45,719 nucleotides of DNA. Source: Clostridia bacterium. Lineage in GTDB: Bacteria; Bacillota; Clostridia; Oscillospirales; Acutalibacteraceae. Numbering within the stretch: position 1 is the stretch's first letter; the number at the start of each line of letters is the position of its first letter. Below, in pieces: positions 1-7,437 of this stretch. The stretch lies in NCBI GenBank assembly GCA_017396515.1, contig JAFQLV010000030.1, positions 1-45,719 on the forward strand. The letters are read 5' to 3'. The notes under the pieces were generated by a model. The model did not search any database, had not been told where the DNA came from, and worked only from the letters and a program-made list of their open reading frames with translations. A program made the position numbers and the translations under genes.

Positions 1-141
1 ATCAGATTTTTTGCGAGACGGATTTTTGTCATATCAAGGCACAAAACGCAGTAAATCCTGCCGGATTTACGAGTATTTTAACGAAGAGATGGCGAAAATC
101 CGTCCGAAAAAAACGGGTTCGGATTATACTCTTCACCCTAA
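1..141. repeat. Dispersed intergenic repeat, copy 1
   Basis: Non-coding sequence rich in short inverted motifs (several ggattt/aaatcc pairs). Its inner end, positions 115-141, is an exact reverse complement of 45602-45628 at the other end of the window, and weaker similarity continues away from the window centre (a gcgaaaat block and a ggatttttgt block). The copy abuts the broken end of an aldo/keto reductase fragment at about 141. I infer a dispersed non-coding repeat of which two diverged, oppositely oriented copies are present; its outer boundary is probably outside the window. Confidence 0.6.
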
Positions 142-313
142 CCGGCATCATCTTTGCAGGGTGTCGGAGTATCCAGGCAAAAGCTATTGTTGTTTCAGAC
201 ACACCGTATTTTTCTGCCAGCTCCCTGAGTTTTTTATTAAGCTCGGGGAATTTTCTGTTACCGATGAAGCAGCCTTCAAAAAAGCCGTACTGCAAAGGAG
301 CTTTTTCCCAGTT
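142..313 (-). pseudogene. Aldo/keto reductase remnant (internal fragment)
   Basis: The minus-strand frame reads about 57 codons resembling the C-terminal third of NAD(P)H-dependent aldo/keto reductases of the YdhF type: a YGFFEG segment, then FPELNKKL, EKYGVSETTIAFAWIL and RHPAKMMPV. In intact family members (about 300 residues) this is followed by a nucleotide-binding segment; here it runs straight into the dispersed repeat at about 141. On the other side a TAG (314-316) stops the frame just after the end of rlmD, and no N-terminal barrel is present. The fragment therefore lacks the catalytic Asp-Tyr-Lys-His region and most of the barrel. I read it as a gene fossil broken on both sides. Family assignment rests on the AWILRHPAKM motif. 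Confidence 0.7.
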
Positions 314-327
314 CTATTGTGTACATA

Positions 328-1692
328 TCAGTTTTCCTTTCTTATGAGCTTCGCCACACATTCGCAGTGTGTAGTTCTCGGGAACATATCAACTGCCGTA
401 TATTCCTTCACTTCATATCCCAGAGAATCAAATATTCTGCAGTCTCTCGCAAGCGTTGCGCTGTCACAGGAAACATAAACTATTCTGTCAGGGCCCATGT
501 CCGCCACTGTTCTGAGCACATCCTCACTGCAGCCCTTTCTCGGCGGGTCGAGAATAACCACATTGGGGCGTATTCCCTCGTCGTACAGGGTCTTTGCCGC
601 ACCTGAGGCATCGTCACATATGAAGCGTGCATTTTTTATGCCGTTAATCTCTGCATTCTGCTTTGCGTTTTCAATGGCTTCGGGAATAATTTCCACACCG
701 ATAACCTGCCCTGCATCCTCAGCCATGGTGAGACCTATAGTGCCGGCACCGCAATAAAGGTCAAGAAGGGTTTCCCCGGGTACCAAAGCGGCATAAGCCC
801 TTGCCTTGGAATATAGAATTTCAGTTCCCTCGGGGTTCACCTGATAAAATGAAAGAGGCGAAATTCTGAAGCGGAGGGAAAGCAGCTCGTCTTCAATATA
901 GTCACTGCCGTAAATTGTGATGCACCTTTTTCCGAGAACCACATTGGTGTCCTCTTTATTGATGTTGAGGACTATGGATTTTATGTTTTCGTCTGTGCCG
1001 GTGAGAGCTTTTATCAGGCGCTCTTTTTTGGGCAAATCGTCACCGTTGATAACAAGGCAGACCATAATCTCACCGGTTTTTGCCCCCCGCCTTAAATATA
1101 TATGGCGAACAAGCCCCTTGCCCGTTTTTTCATCATAAACCGTAACGGGGTTTTCGGCAATAAAGCTTTTCACTGCCTTTATTATAGGTGAAAACTCCTT
1201 CATCTGCAGCTTGCAATCGTCACAGTCTGTCACTCTATGGGTACGCTTTGAGTAAAAGCCTGCACAAAGCTTGCCGTCCTCACTGAGGCTCACGGGTACC
1301 TGTGCCTTGTTTCTGTAATGTGAGGGCTCAGCTATGTGCAGTATAGCCTCGGCCTCCCTGTCAATGCCGCCTATTCTCTGCATAGCATCGGTGACGCTCT
1401 GCTTTTTCTCTCTGAGCTCAGCCTCATAGCTTATGTGTCTGTAGGCACAGCCGCCGCAACGCTGAGAAACCTCACAGTCAGACTCTGTTCTGTCCTTTGA
1501 GGCTTTCACTATCTTTTTAATTTTACCCACTGCATAGTTCTTTTTAACCTTAATAATATGGGCGATTATTTCATCGCCCACTGCAGTATTTTCGACGAAA
1601 ACCGCCATATCCTCATATCTGCCCAGACCGCTGCCGAGAGATGTGAGAGTGGTGATTGTCAGTCTGATTTCATCATTTTTCCGAATTGCCAT
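328..1692 (-). CDS. rlmD: 23S rRNA (uracil-5-)-methyltransferase, RlmD/RlmCD (RumA/TrmA) family
   Basis: SAM-dependent enzyme that methylates C5 of a uridine in 23S rRNA. The 454 residues match the family length. An N-terminal TRAM-like RNA-binding domain (about 5-60) is followed by an iron-sulfur cysteine set (C73, C79, C82, with a CDDC pair near 158). The C-terminal Rossmann domain has the SAM motif LDLYCGAGTIGL, the substrate motif ILDPPRKGC, and the catalytic cysteine in VSCDSATLARD. Its start overlaps the last 20 bases of the upstream histidine kinase gene, so the two are probably translationally coupled as the third gene of a regulator-kinase-methyltransferase operon. Which of the two 23S sites (747 or 1939 class) is used cannot be told from sequence; Gram-positive homologues can modify both. 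Confidence 0.9.
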   Translation of the reverse strand: MAIRKNDEIRLTITTLTSLGSGLGRYEDMAVFVENTAVGDEIIAHIIKVKKNYAVGKIKKIVKASKDRTESDCEVSQRCGGCAYRHISYEAELREKKQSVTDAMQRIGGIDREAEAILHIAEPSHYRNKAQVPVSLSEDGKLCAGFYSKRTHRVTDCDDCKLQMKEFSPIIKAVKSFIAENPVTVYDEKTGKGLVRHIYLRRGAKTGEIMVCLVINGDDLPKKERLIKALTGTDENIKSIVLNINKEDTNVVLGKRCITIYGSDYIEDELLSLRFRISPLSFYQVNPEGTEILYSKARAYAALVPGETLLDLYCGAGTIGLTMAEDAGQVIGVEIIPEAIENAKQNAEINGIKNARFICDDASGAAKTLYDEGIRPNVVILDPPRKGCSEDVLRTVADMGPDRIVYVSCDSATLARDCRIFDSLGYEVKEYTAVDMFPRTTHCECVAKLIRKEN

Positions 1693-3025
1693 ACATTAAC
1701 CTTTCGCCGGCTTCCTTGATCTTTTGCTGAGGAGTCGTTTTTTTATCCGACCTCTCAAGCTCAATTAAAACTGCAAGACCGCCAAGCCTTGATTTTTTTG
1801 CATATATTTTTCCGCCGTGGCTGTCAACAATTTCACGGCATATTGAAAGCCCGAGACCTGCAACCTTTCTGCCCTCATCAGAGGTATAAAGAGGCTCAAA
1901 TATCATATCAAGCTTTTCTTCTTCAACGCCCTCGCCGCTGTCGTTTATTTCAAAAAAGACAGTGTCCTTATCACAGCTGATATCTATGTCTATCATCCGT
2001 CTGTCTGTTTTGAAGTGCTTCATGGAGTTGCTGAAAATGTTGCCCAGAACTCTCTTGAACTTCTGTCTGTCAATAAACACACAGGCATCCTCTGCATAGT
2101 TGCTTATTGAAAAATCCACACCTGAGCTTTCCAGCTCATCTGCATAATCATATATTACGCATTTTCTTATTTCTTCAGCATTAATTTCTTCTTTTTTTAT
2201 CTCCTGAGACATATTGAAGCTGAGATATTCGTCAAACTCGTCAACAAGCTGCTGAATTTCAAGACTTTTGCCGTAGACCGTTTCAAGATATCTCTTTTTT
2301 CTCTCCTGTGGTACCGTATCCTTTTGCAGACGCTCGGCGTACCCCATAATTGATGTCAGCGGAGTTTTTATATCGTGCGAAATTGAAGCAATTATTCTCT
2401 GCTGGTTTTTATTCTGCCTTTCAAGATTTTCCGTCAGGGAAACAAATCTGTTATAGACATTACCTGCATATCCCTTGAGAGCTATGCGTCTGAGCTTACC
2501 TGTTTTATCATATTCCTCATTTGCTCTGTAAAGGCCCCGGTAGGGTCTGAGCATAATGAGATAAATAATAAATATCAGCAAACAAAGGGCAGACAGACCT
2601 ATAAGAAATTCAACAAAAATAAATCTGACCATTACCCTGACATCTGTAACATAGTCTCTTAAGAAATAGACCGATGATTTAAGAAGATATGCCTCACCCT
2701 TATACTCAAAAGGAGTCTGCACCTTCACATCAAGAGCAGACCATGTTCTGCCTATGGATTTAGTCACAACCTTATTCGAGCTGTTTTCTATAACTATTAC
2801 AACATCCTCATACTGCTCCACTATTTCAGACCAGCCGCTGACAGAGCTTTCCTCAACCAGCTTGGATATAATCTCATTGTTATAGTTGTGCAGAATATCC
2901 CTGTCATTATAGGCTGCGTCGGCAACTATTGTTGTGACATAGGCATTATAAGAATAAGCAAAAGCTGCTATAACACCCAGAAGGATAATGACAAGCAGAA
3001 AATTGGCTTTTTTCATTTGCTTCAT
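1673..3025 (-). CDS. Sensor histidine kinase (two transmembrane, OmpR-partner type)
   Basis: Membrane sensor kinase that would phosphorylate the response regulator encoded 14 bases upstream. Transmembrane segments lie at about residues 8-27 and 134-158, enclosing an extracytoplasmic sensor region of about 105 residues. The HisKA motif SISHDIKTPLTSIMGY carries the phosphoacceptor H217. The ATPase domain shows an N-box (NIFSNSMKH), a G1 box (DSGEGV) and a G2 box (GLGLSICREIVDSHGG). A ribosome site (aggaaagc) precedes the ATG at 3025; a second ATG nine bases in is possible. The gene's end overlaps the rlmD start. The signal sensed is unknown, and no transporter lies nearby to suggest a ligand such as an antimicrobial peptide. 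Confidence 0.9.
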   Translation of the reverse strand: MKQMKKANFLLVIILLGVIAAFAYSYNAYVTTIVADAAYNDRDILHNYNNEIISKLVEESSVSGWSEIVEQYEDVVIVIENSSNKVVTKSIGRTWSALDVKVQTPFEYKGEAYLLKSSVYFLRDYVTDVRVMVRFIFVEFLIGLSALCLLIFIIYLIMLRPYRGLYRANEEYDKTGKLRRIALKGYAGNVYNRFVSLTENLERQNKNQQRIIASISHDIKTPLTSIMGYAERLQKDTVPQERKKRYLETVYGKSLEIQQLVDEFDEYLSFNMSQEIKKEEINAEEIRKCVIYDYADELESSGVDFSISNYAEDACVFIDRQKFKRVLGNIFSNSMKHFKTDRRMIDIDISCDKDTVFFEINDSGEGVEEEKLDMIFEPLYTSDEGRKVAGLGLSICREIVDSHGGKIYAKKSRLGGLAVLIELERSDKKTTPQQKIKEAGERLMYGNSEK

Positions 3026-3039
3026 ATGCTTTCCTGCCC

Positions 3040-3726
3040 TTATTTATTTACCTTAACAAATTTGTAGCCCACACCCCATACGGTTTTGATATATTCATTT
3101 TCCTTATCAATTTTATCTCTGATGCTTTTAATATTAACGGCAACCGTTCCGATATCGCCGAACTCGGTATCCCAGACATGGCTGAAAATCTGTTCTCTTG
3201 TCAGTACCCTGCCGGCATTTTCCATCAGGTACTGTAAAAGCTGAAACTCTCTTGTTGAAAATGGCACCATTTTGCCGCCCTTATAAACCTCAAAAGAACC
3301 GGTACGGATTTCGATATCCCCCACCTTGATAGTGCCCTCCTGAACCTGAGCAGTGTTTCTCTGCTCGCGTCTTAAATGTGCCTTGACTCTTGCAACAAAT
3401 TCCTCAACAACAAAGGGCTTTGATATATAATCGTCTGCACCTGTTTCAAGACCAAGCACGGTGTCAACGGTTTTACCCTTTGCCGAAACGAAAATAATAG
3501 GACACTCAACTCTGTCTCTGATAAAGCGGCACAAATCCATTCCTGAAATTTCGGGCATCATAATATCAAGCGTAATGAGAGATATTGAATAAGCATTTTC
3601 CATAACATATTCATAAGCACTTTTGCTGTCATTTTTTATAACAGTGTCAAAGCCTTCATCCTCAAGTGCATCTGATATAAGCTGTGCAATAGAAACATCG
3701 TCGTCAACAATAAGTATTTTACCCAT
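3040..3726 (-). CDS. OmpR/PhoB-family response regulator
   Basis: DNA-binding regulator expected to be phosphorylated by the adjacent kinase. The receiver domain (about 1-120) has the acidic pair in ILIVDDD, the phosphoacceptor D54 in ITLDIMMPE, and the conserved lysine in YISKPF. The C-terminal winged helix has STREFQLLQYLMENAGRVLT and ends TVWGVGYKF, typical of OmpR proteins. I chose the ATG at 3726 because the ribosome site aaggaagg lies nine bases before it; the frame stays open upstream to a TTG at 3750, which would place the ribosome site inside the gene. It is first in an operon with the kinase and rlmD, and is divergent from the VanRS-like pair, so the 230-base gap holds two promoters. 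Confidence 0.9.
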   Translation of the reverse strand: MGKILIVDDDVSIAQLISDALEDEGFDTVIKNDSKSAYEYVMENAYSISLITLDIMMPEISGMDLCRFIRDRVECPIIFVSAKGKTVDTVLGLETGADDYISKPFVVEEFVARVKAHLRREQRNTAQVQEGTIKVGDIEIRTGSFEVYKGGKMVPFSTREFQLLQYLMENAGRVLTREQIFSHVWDTEFGDIGTVAVNIKSIRDKIDKENEYIKTVWGVGYKFVKVNK

Positions 3727-3869
3727 AGTTTTCATCCTTCCTTTTGTCAAATCATAAAGCTACAGTTACAGTTATACATATACATAATAATACAAAACGA
3801 GCTAAAAATAAAGACTTTGAGAATAAAATTTTATTAATTTAACTTAAAACTGAAAAGCGCAGGGAAAAA

Positions 3870-3926
3870 CTTAAGATAATCTTAAGAAATAAAACAGTTA
3901 CTTTTTTACTTTATATATGCTATACT
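3870..3926 (+). promoter_or_regulatory. Probable response-regulator operator and promoter of the VanRS-like operon
   Basis: Positions 3870-3886 read CTTAAGATAATCTTAAG: an 8-bp inverted repeat that is also a direct repeat of CTTAAGA at 11-bp spacing, the usual layout for an OmpR-family dimer. A TATACT -10 box lies at 3921-3926; the sequence 17 bp upstream (3898-3903) is a poor -35, as expected of an activator-dependent promoter. The site immediately precedes that weak -35. Either adjacent regulator could bind; autoregulation by the VanR-like protein is my inference. Confidence 0.6.
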
Positions 3927-3956
3927 GTAGGCAGCAGAAAAAAATGAGGTGAGAAT

Positions 3957-4646
3957 GTGAAAATCCTTGTCGTTGACGATGAAAGAGAAATTGCCGACCT
4001 GATAGGTCTTTATCTTAAAAATGAAGGCTTTGATGCAGTTTGCTGCTATGACGGCAATGAGGCTCTTTGCAAAATAGAAAACGAAAAATTTGACCTTGCG
4101 GTGCTTGATGTTATGCTGCCGGGTGTTGACGGCTTCAGCCTTTGCAGCAAAATAAGAGAAAAGCATAAATTCCCCGTTATAATGCTGACGGCAAAAACTG
4201 CCGACACCGATAAAATCTCGGGGCTTTCCCTCGGTGCGGATGACTATATGACAAAGCCCTTCAATCCCCTTGAGCTTACAGCAAGAGTCAAGGCACAGAT
4301 AAGGCGCTTTTATCAGTATAACGAGCCTGCTGCCGACACGGACATTATGGAAATATCCGGTCTTGAGGTGAACGGCAGTACCCACATATGCAAGCTCTAC
4401 GGTCAGGAGCTGGACCTGACTCCCATTGAATTCGGTATTATCCGTCTGCTTTGTAAAAACGCAGGCAGAGTTGTTTCCACTCAGGAAATATTTGAAACTG
4501 TGTGGGGCGAAAAATATCTTGACAGCAGCAACACTGTTATGGTACATATAAGAAGACTCAGAGAAAAAATGCACGAGAAGCCGAAAAATCCGAAGTTTAT
4601 CAAAACCGTTTGGGGAGTGGGATATAAAATTGAAAAAGAAAGCTGA
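3957..4646 (+). CDS. VanR-like OmpR-family response regulator
   Basis: Response regulator of 229 residues closely resembling VanR of vancomycin-resistance clusters. The receiver domain has D7/D8, phosphoacceptor D51 in AVLDVMLPGVDGF, and the lysine in MTKPFNPLELTARVK. The winged-helix domain has LTPIEFGIIRLLCKNAGRVV and ends PKFIKTVWGVGYKIE. The start is GTG at 3957, preceded by aggtga at 3947-3952. The kinase gene begins inside its last codons. No vanH, vanA-type ligase or vanX lies beside it, so the pair is better read as a VanRS-like system for another envelope cue; many Clostridia carry such orphans. Regulation is likely through the CTTAAG repeats just upstream. Confidence 0.92.
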   Translation: MKILVVDDEREIADLIGLYLKNEGFDAVCCYDGNEALCKIENEKFDLAVLDVMLPGVDGFSLCSKIREKHKFPVIMLTAKTADTDKISGLSLGADDYMTKPFNPLELTARVKAQIRRFYQYNEPAADTDIMEISGLEVNGSTHICKLYGQELDLTPIEFGIIRLLCKNAGRVVSTQEIFETVWGEKYLDSSNTVMVHIRRLREKMHEKPKNPKFIKTVWGVGYKIEKES

Positions 4647-5823
4647 AGCTAAAAAAATAAAGCACGCCAAAAAGAAAAGGCCCAGGCAGACAAAAAGCAT
4701 TGCCCTGCGTATTATAGGCGATTTTCTTCGTTGGAACAGTATTTGTCTTTTAGGCATAATTATAGGCTATGTTATTGTTTATCTTTTCATTTTGCAGGAG
4801 CCCGAAATTTATAACGGTATATTAAAGCCCCTGTTGCTTGATGTTTTCGGCAAAGAAGGTGAAAGCTTTCTGTTTTCAAACAGCTATCTGCTCATAGTGC
4901 CTGTTTTTGCCCTCATATTTATTGTCAATTGCTTCATTTATTCGGTTATAACTCTTTCCCTTTTCAACAAGACCTATAAGAGTCTCAACACCTTCCTTGA
5001 CAGTGAGGCTGAGTTTGAATCCTTCCCAAAAAGCTACAGTGATGTTGAGATAAAGCTCCGAGATATCAAGCTTGATGTTGTGGAAAGCAGGCAGGCGGCA
5101 GCACAGGCCGAAAACAGAAAAAATGACCTTGTTATGTACCTTGCCCATGACCTTAAAACTCCCCTGACCTCGGTTATCGGCTATCTCACACTCCTTGATG
5201 AATGTCCCGAGCTGCCCATAGAGCAAAAAGCAAAGTTTACGGATATCGCTCTCAATAAGGCATACCGTCTCGAGCAGCTCATAAACGAGTTTTTTGAGAT
5301 TACACGCTTCAACATAAATAATGTAACTCTGGAAAGAAACCGCATAGACCTTAACATGATGATAGCTCAGATCACCGATGAGTTTTATCCCATGCTCAGC
5401 GAAAAAAATCTGACGGTGGATATTGACATTATCGAGCATATAGTTATGTTTGCCGACTCAGATAAAATTGCAAGGGTATTTGACAATCTTCTCAAAAACG
5501 CAGTCAATTACTCCTATGAAAACACTGTTATAAGAATAGGTGCACGAATACGCCGTGACAGAGTGATTATCAAGTTCCGCAACAAAAGCGACGAGATTCC
5601 CGAAGAAAAGTTAGAGAGGCTCTTTGATAAGTTTTACCGCGTTGATACTTCCCGTACCTCCTCAACGGGCGGCTCAGGCTTGGGTCTTGCAATCGCAAAG
5701 CAGTTAACAGAGCTTCACGGGGGCACCATAAGAGCAAAGAGCACCCAGGACTACACCGATTTTACGGTGATATTGCCCTATATCAATGCAAGTGACATCC
5801 CCGATGAACAGTTGGATTTTTAA
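4630..5823 (+). CDS. VanS-like sensor histidine kinase
   Basis: Membrane histidine kinase, the cognate partner of the VanR-like regulator. A strongly basic N-terminus (about 22 residues) precedes transmembrane segments at about 36-55 and 86-110, leaving a short extracellular loop of about 30 residues. The HisKA motif YLAHDLKTPLTSVIGYL carries H173, followed by the VanS-like stretch KAYRLEQLINEFFEITRFN. The ATPase domain has NLLKNAVNYS, an FDKFYRVD F-box and GGSGLGLAIAKQLTELHGG; the usual DxGxG box is replaced by NKSDEI, as in VanS itself (NTG). The start is TTG at 4630, nine bases after a ggagtggg stretch and overlapping the regulator gene by 17 bases; no ATG follows nearby in frame. A terminator follows directly. 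Confidence 0.92.
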   Translation: MKKKAEAKKIKHAKKKRPRQTKSIALRIIGDFLRWNSICLLGIIIGYVIVYLFILQEPEIYNGILKPLLLDVFGKEGESFLFSNSYLLIVPVFALIFIVNCFIYSVITLSLFNKTYKSLNTFLDSEAEFESFPKSYSDVEIKLRDIKLDVVESRQAAAQAENRKNDLVMYLAHDLKTPLTSVIGYLTLLDECPELPIEQKAKFTDIALNKAYRLEQLINEFFEITRFNINNVTLERNRIDLNMMIAQITDEFYPMLSEKNLTVDIDIIEHIVMFADSDKIARVFDNLLKNAVNYSYENTVIRIGARIRRDRVIIKFRNKSDEIPEEKLERLFDKFYRVDTSRTSSTGGSGLGLAIAKQLTELHGGTIRAKSTQDYTDFTVILPYINASDIPDEQLDF

Positions 5824-5830
5824 AAAAATT

Positions 5831-5865
5831 TGCCGGAAGAAGAGGCTCTTCCGGCATTTATTGTT
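5831..5865 (+). terminator. Rho-independent terminator of the VanRS-like operon
   Basis: A perfect 10-bp stem (tgccggaaga at 5831-5840 with tcttccggca at 5847-5856), a 6-base loop and a T-rich tail, seven bases after the kinase stop codon. Confidence 0.9.
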
Positions 5866-6142
5866 CTTTATACTTTTTTCACACAGATTTCACAATAAAA
5901 TGGTAAAATTTTCCAAAAGAGGAGGTCATTAATAATTCTTAATAATATTTTCCTGAAAAACTGTGTTACTTTTTTTGATTTTCATAACTAAATATATGAG
6001 ACGATAAAAAGAAAGAGGTGATACCGATGCAGAGGTGAATTGCAAATCAACAAACAATAACCGGTGAATAAGATAAATTGGGTAACAGGCATTGTTGCCC
6101 GGATTTAATCTCAATTATATTAGAATTCAGGAGGATATTATT
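5866..6142 (+). other. Intergenic leader region of the AT-rich secreted-protein gene
   Basis: AT-rich, no convincing gene. It holds two ribosome-site-like sequences not followed by long frames (aggagg near 5921; gaggtgat near 6016 followed by a four-codon ATG frame) and a 7-bp hairpin gggtaac/gttgccc at 6080-6100. It may be the 5' leader of the gene at 6143, but I see no promoter I would defend and no known riboswitch. Confidence 0.35.
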
Positions 6143-7093
6143 ATGAAAAAGCTTTTAAGCATTTTGTTAACTATTTCAATTCTTTTTACAATGACATCTT
6201 TTGCCTTTGCTGAGGAAACACCGACGATGATGTCTATTGCAGATGAGGTTATTGATATTTCAGTCTCAGTTGATATTAGTGGTAATGAAGTTTTCACTTA
6301 TGATAATATAGATATATTCATAAATGCAGTGAGAAATGAACTGCCTGATTTGACAGATGCTGAAATTGCACAATTTATTATGCTTTATACCGGTCAGGAA
6401 CAGATTGTTCCTATAGAGGATGCATATCTTTTTGTGTTGGAATTTAAAAGTATAACAACAACTAAAACATATATATCAACTACAAGTGTTACCGATGATA
6501 GGGAAAATATTGCAACACCGTTAGCTAGTTGGGAATCTAATGATGGAGCTATGACTATCACAACTAACTACGGACTCAGAAAAACTGTTAACGGGAACAA
6601 ATACTTCTCTGTGTATGCAAATGCGTGGTGGGAGGATTTTCCGTTTTTAAGAACAACAGATGTTTTGGCAATAGGTTCAAATGCGGTTTACGATGATTCA
6701 TATGATGAAAACGGATATGTAAATCAAATTTTTTATTGTGAGGATTGCAAGGAATTCACAACCATGTATAGTAGTGTCTCAGGTGACAATAGAATTAGCG
6801 GAAACGCTGAGATGTTATATGAAAATTTATTTCCATATATTGAGTTTAACTCTTATACAGCCAGGTGCAACAATTGTAATATTGGTGATGTAGATGATAA
6901 TATGTTCAATGTGTTTCTTAATTTCGGAATTATTGTGCCAACTGTTGCAAATATTCAAGCAGGGTATGGGCATACAACCTTTGGTTTAACAGGAATTAGT
7001 GTAAGTATATCTGCAGATAAGGTTCTTTCTATTTCCGGAAATTTTGGAACAGTAGTTAAAGACTATATCGCAGAGGCTGTAACAGTCCAATAA
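6143..7093 (+). CDS. Secreted protein of unknown function with two CxxC pairs
   Basis: Exported protein of 316 residues that I do not recognise. The start is ATG at 6143, preceded by aggagg. A clear Sec signal peptide (MKKLL, a hydrophobic core, and SFAFA before EET) suggests cleavage near residue 23. The mature part is acidic and rich in Thr, Ser and Asn. Two CxxC pairs, CEDC and CNNC about 50 residues apart, could form a zinc ribbon or disulfides. No enzymatic motif is visible. Base composition is clearly more AT-rich than the housekeeping genes around it, suggesting a recently acquired or fast-evolving gene. The small membrane-protein gene 27 bases downstream is probably co-transcribed. 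No terminator separates them. Confidence 0.8.
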   Translation: MKKLLSILLTISILFTMTSFAFAEETPTMMSIADEVIDISVSVDISGNEVFTYDNIDIFINAVRNELPDLTDAEIAQFIMLYTGQEQIVPIEDAYLFVLEFKSITTTKTYISTTSVTDDRENIATPLASWESNDGAMTITTNYGLRKTVNGNKYFSVYANAWWEDFPFLRTTDVLAIGSNAVYDDSYDENGYVNQIFYCEDCKEFTTMYSSVSGDNRISGNAEMLYENLFPYIEFNSYTARCNNCNIGDVDDNMFNVFLNFGIIVPTVANIQAGYGHTTFGLTGISVSISADKVLSISGNFGTVVKDYIAEAVTVQ

Positions 7094-7120
7094 ACATGAA
7101 GATTATTATGAGGTGCACTT

Positions 7121-7315
7121 ATGAAACTATTCTTTTTTGCAATCACTTTAATTATAAGTCTTGTAATCGACTATTTGTTTGCCGGTTTTTTAAATTGGCC
7201 GGGAGTAGGCGCTATTTTTGCAATAACGCTCGTCGGCGGATATATTACAAGGTATCTGCATAAAATTTTAAACAAACTAAATAAAAATGACTCACATACT
7301 AATGATGAAACATAA
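7121..7315 (+). CDS. Small two-helix membrane protein
   Basis: A 64-residue protein with two hydrophobic segments (about 3-21 and 26-45) separated by a short turn containing NWPG, and a hydrophilic Lys/Asn/Asp tail of about 17 residues. A gaggtg ribosome site precedes the ATG. It follows the secreted CxxC protein by 27 bases and shares its AT-rich composition, so the two probably form a unit; a chaperone, anchoring or immunity role is possible but unsupported. A terminator hairpin follows within 10 bases. Confidence 0.7.
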   Translation: MKLFFFAITLIISLVIDYLFAGFLNWPGVGAIFAITLVGGYITRYLHKILNKLNKNDSHTNDET

Positions 7316-7320
7316 ATTAA

Positions 7321-7352
7321 GCGGCGGGCACAAACCTGCCGCTTCCATTTTC
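7321..7352 (+). terminator. Terminator after the small membrane protein
   Basis: GC-rich 8-bp stem (gcggcggg at 7321-7328 with cctgccgc at 7335-7342, one G-U pair) followed by ttccattttctt. Confidence 0.75.
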
Positions 7353-7370
7353 TTCCCCGCGTACCAAAAA

Positions 7371-7407
7371 ATAAAGCCTTGACAATAAAGCCGAGGCTTT
7401 ATATAAT
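7371..7407 (+). promoter_or_regulatory. Consensus promoter of mnmA embedded in a 9-bp dyad
   Basis: TTGACA at 7379-7384 and TATAAT at 7402-7407 with exactly 17 bp between them, a perfect sigma-70/sigma-A promoter. A perfect inverted repeat, ATAAAGCCT (7371-7379) and AGGCTTTAT (7394-7402), touches both hexamers, which is where a repressor dimer would block polymerase. The regulator is not identifiable here. Confidence 0.8.
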
Positions 7408-7437
7408 TGTATGGTATCAACTTAAGGGGGTGCTTCT

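Noticed and set aside
3957..5823. Vancomycin-resistance cluster
   Set aside because: Only VanR- and VanS-like proteins are present; no ligase, dehydrogenase or dipeptidase gene follows, and a terminator closes the operon.
5929..6114. Minus-strand 61-codon frame between the VanS-like gene and the secreted protein
   Set aside because: No ribosome site or similarity; the region is better read as the leader of the plus-strand gene.
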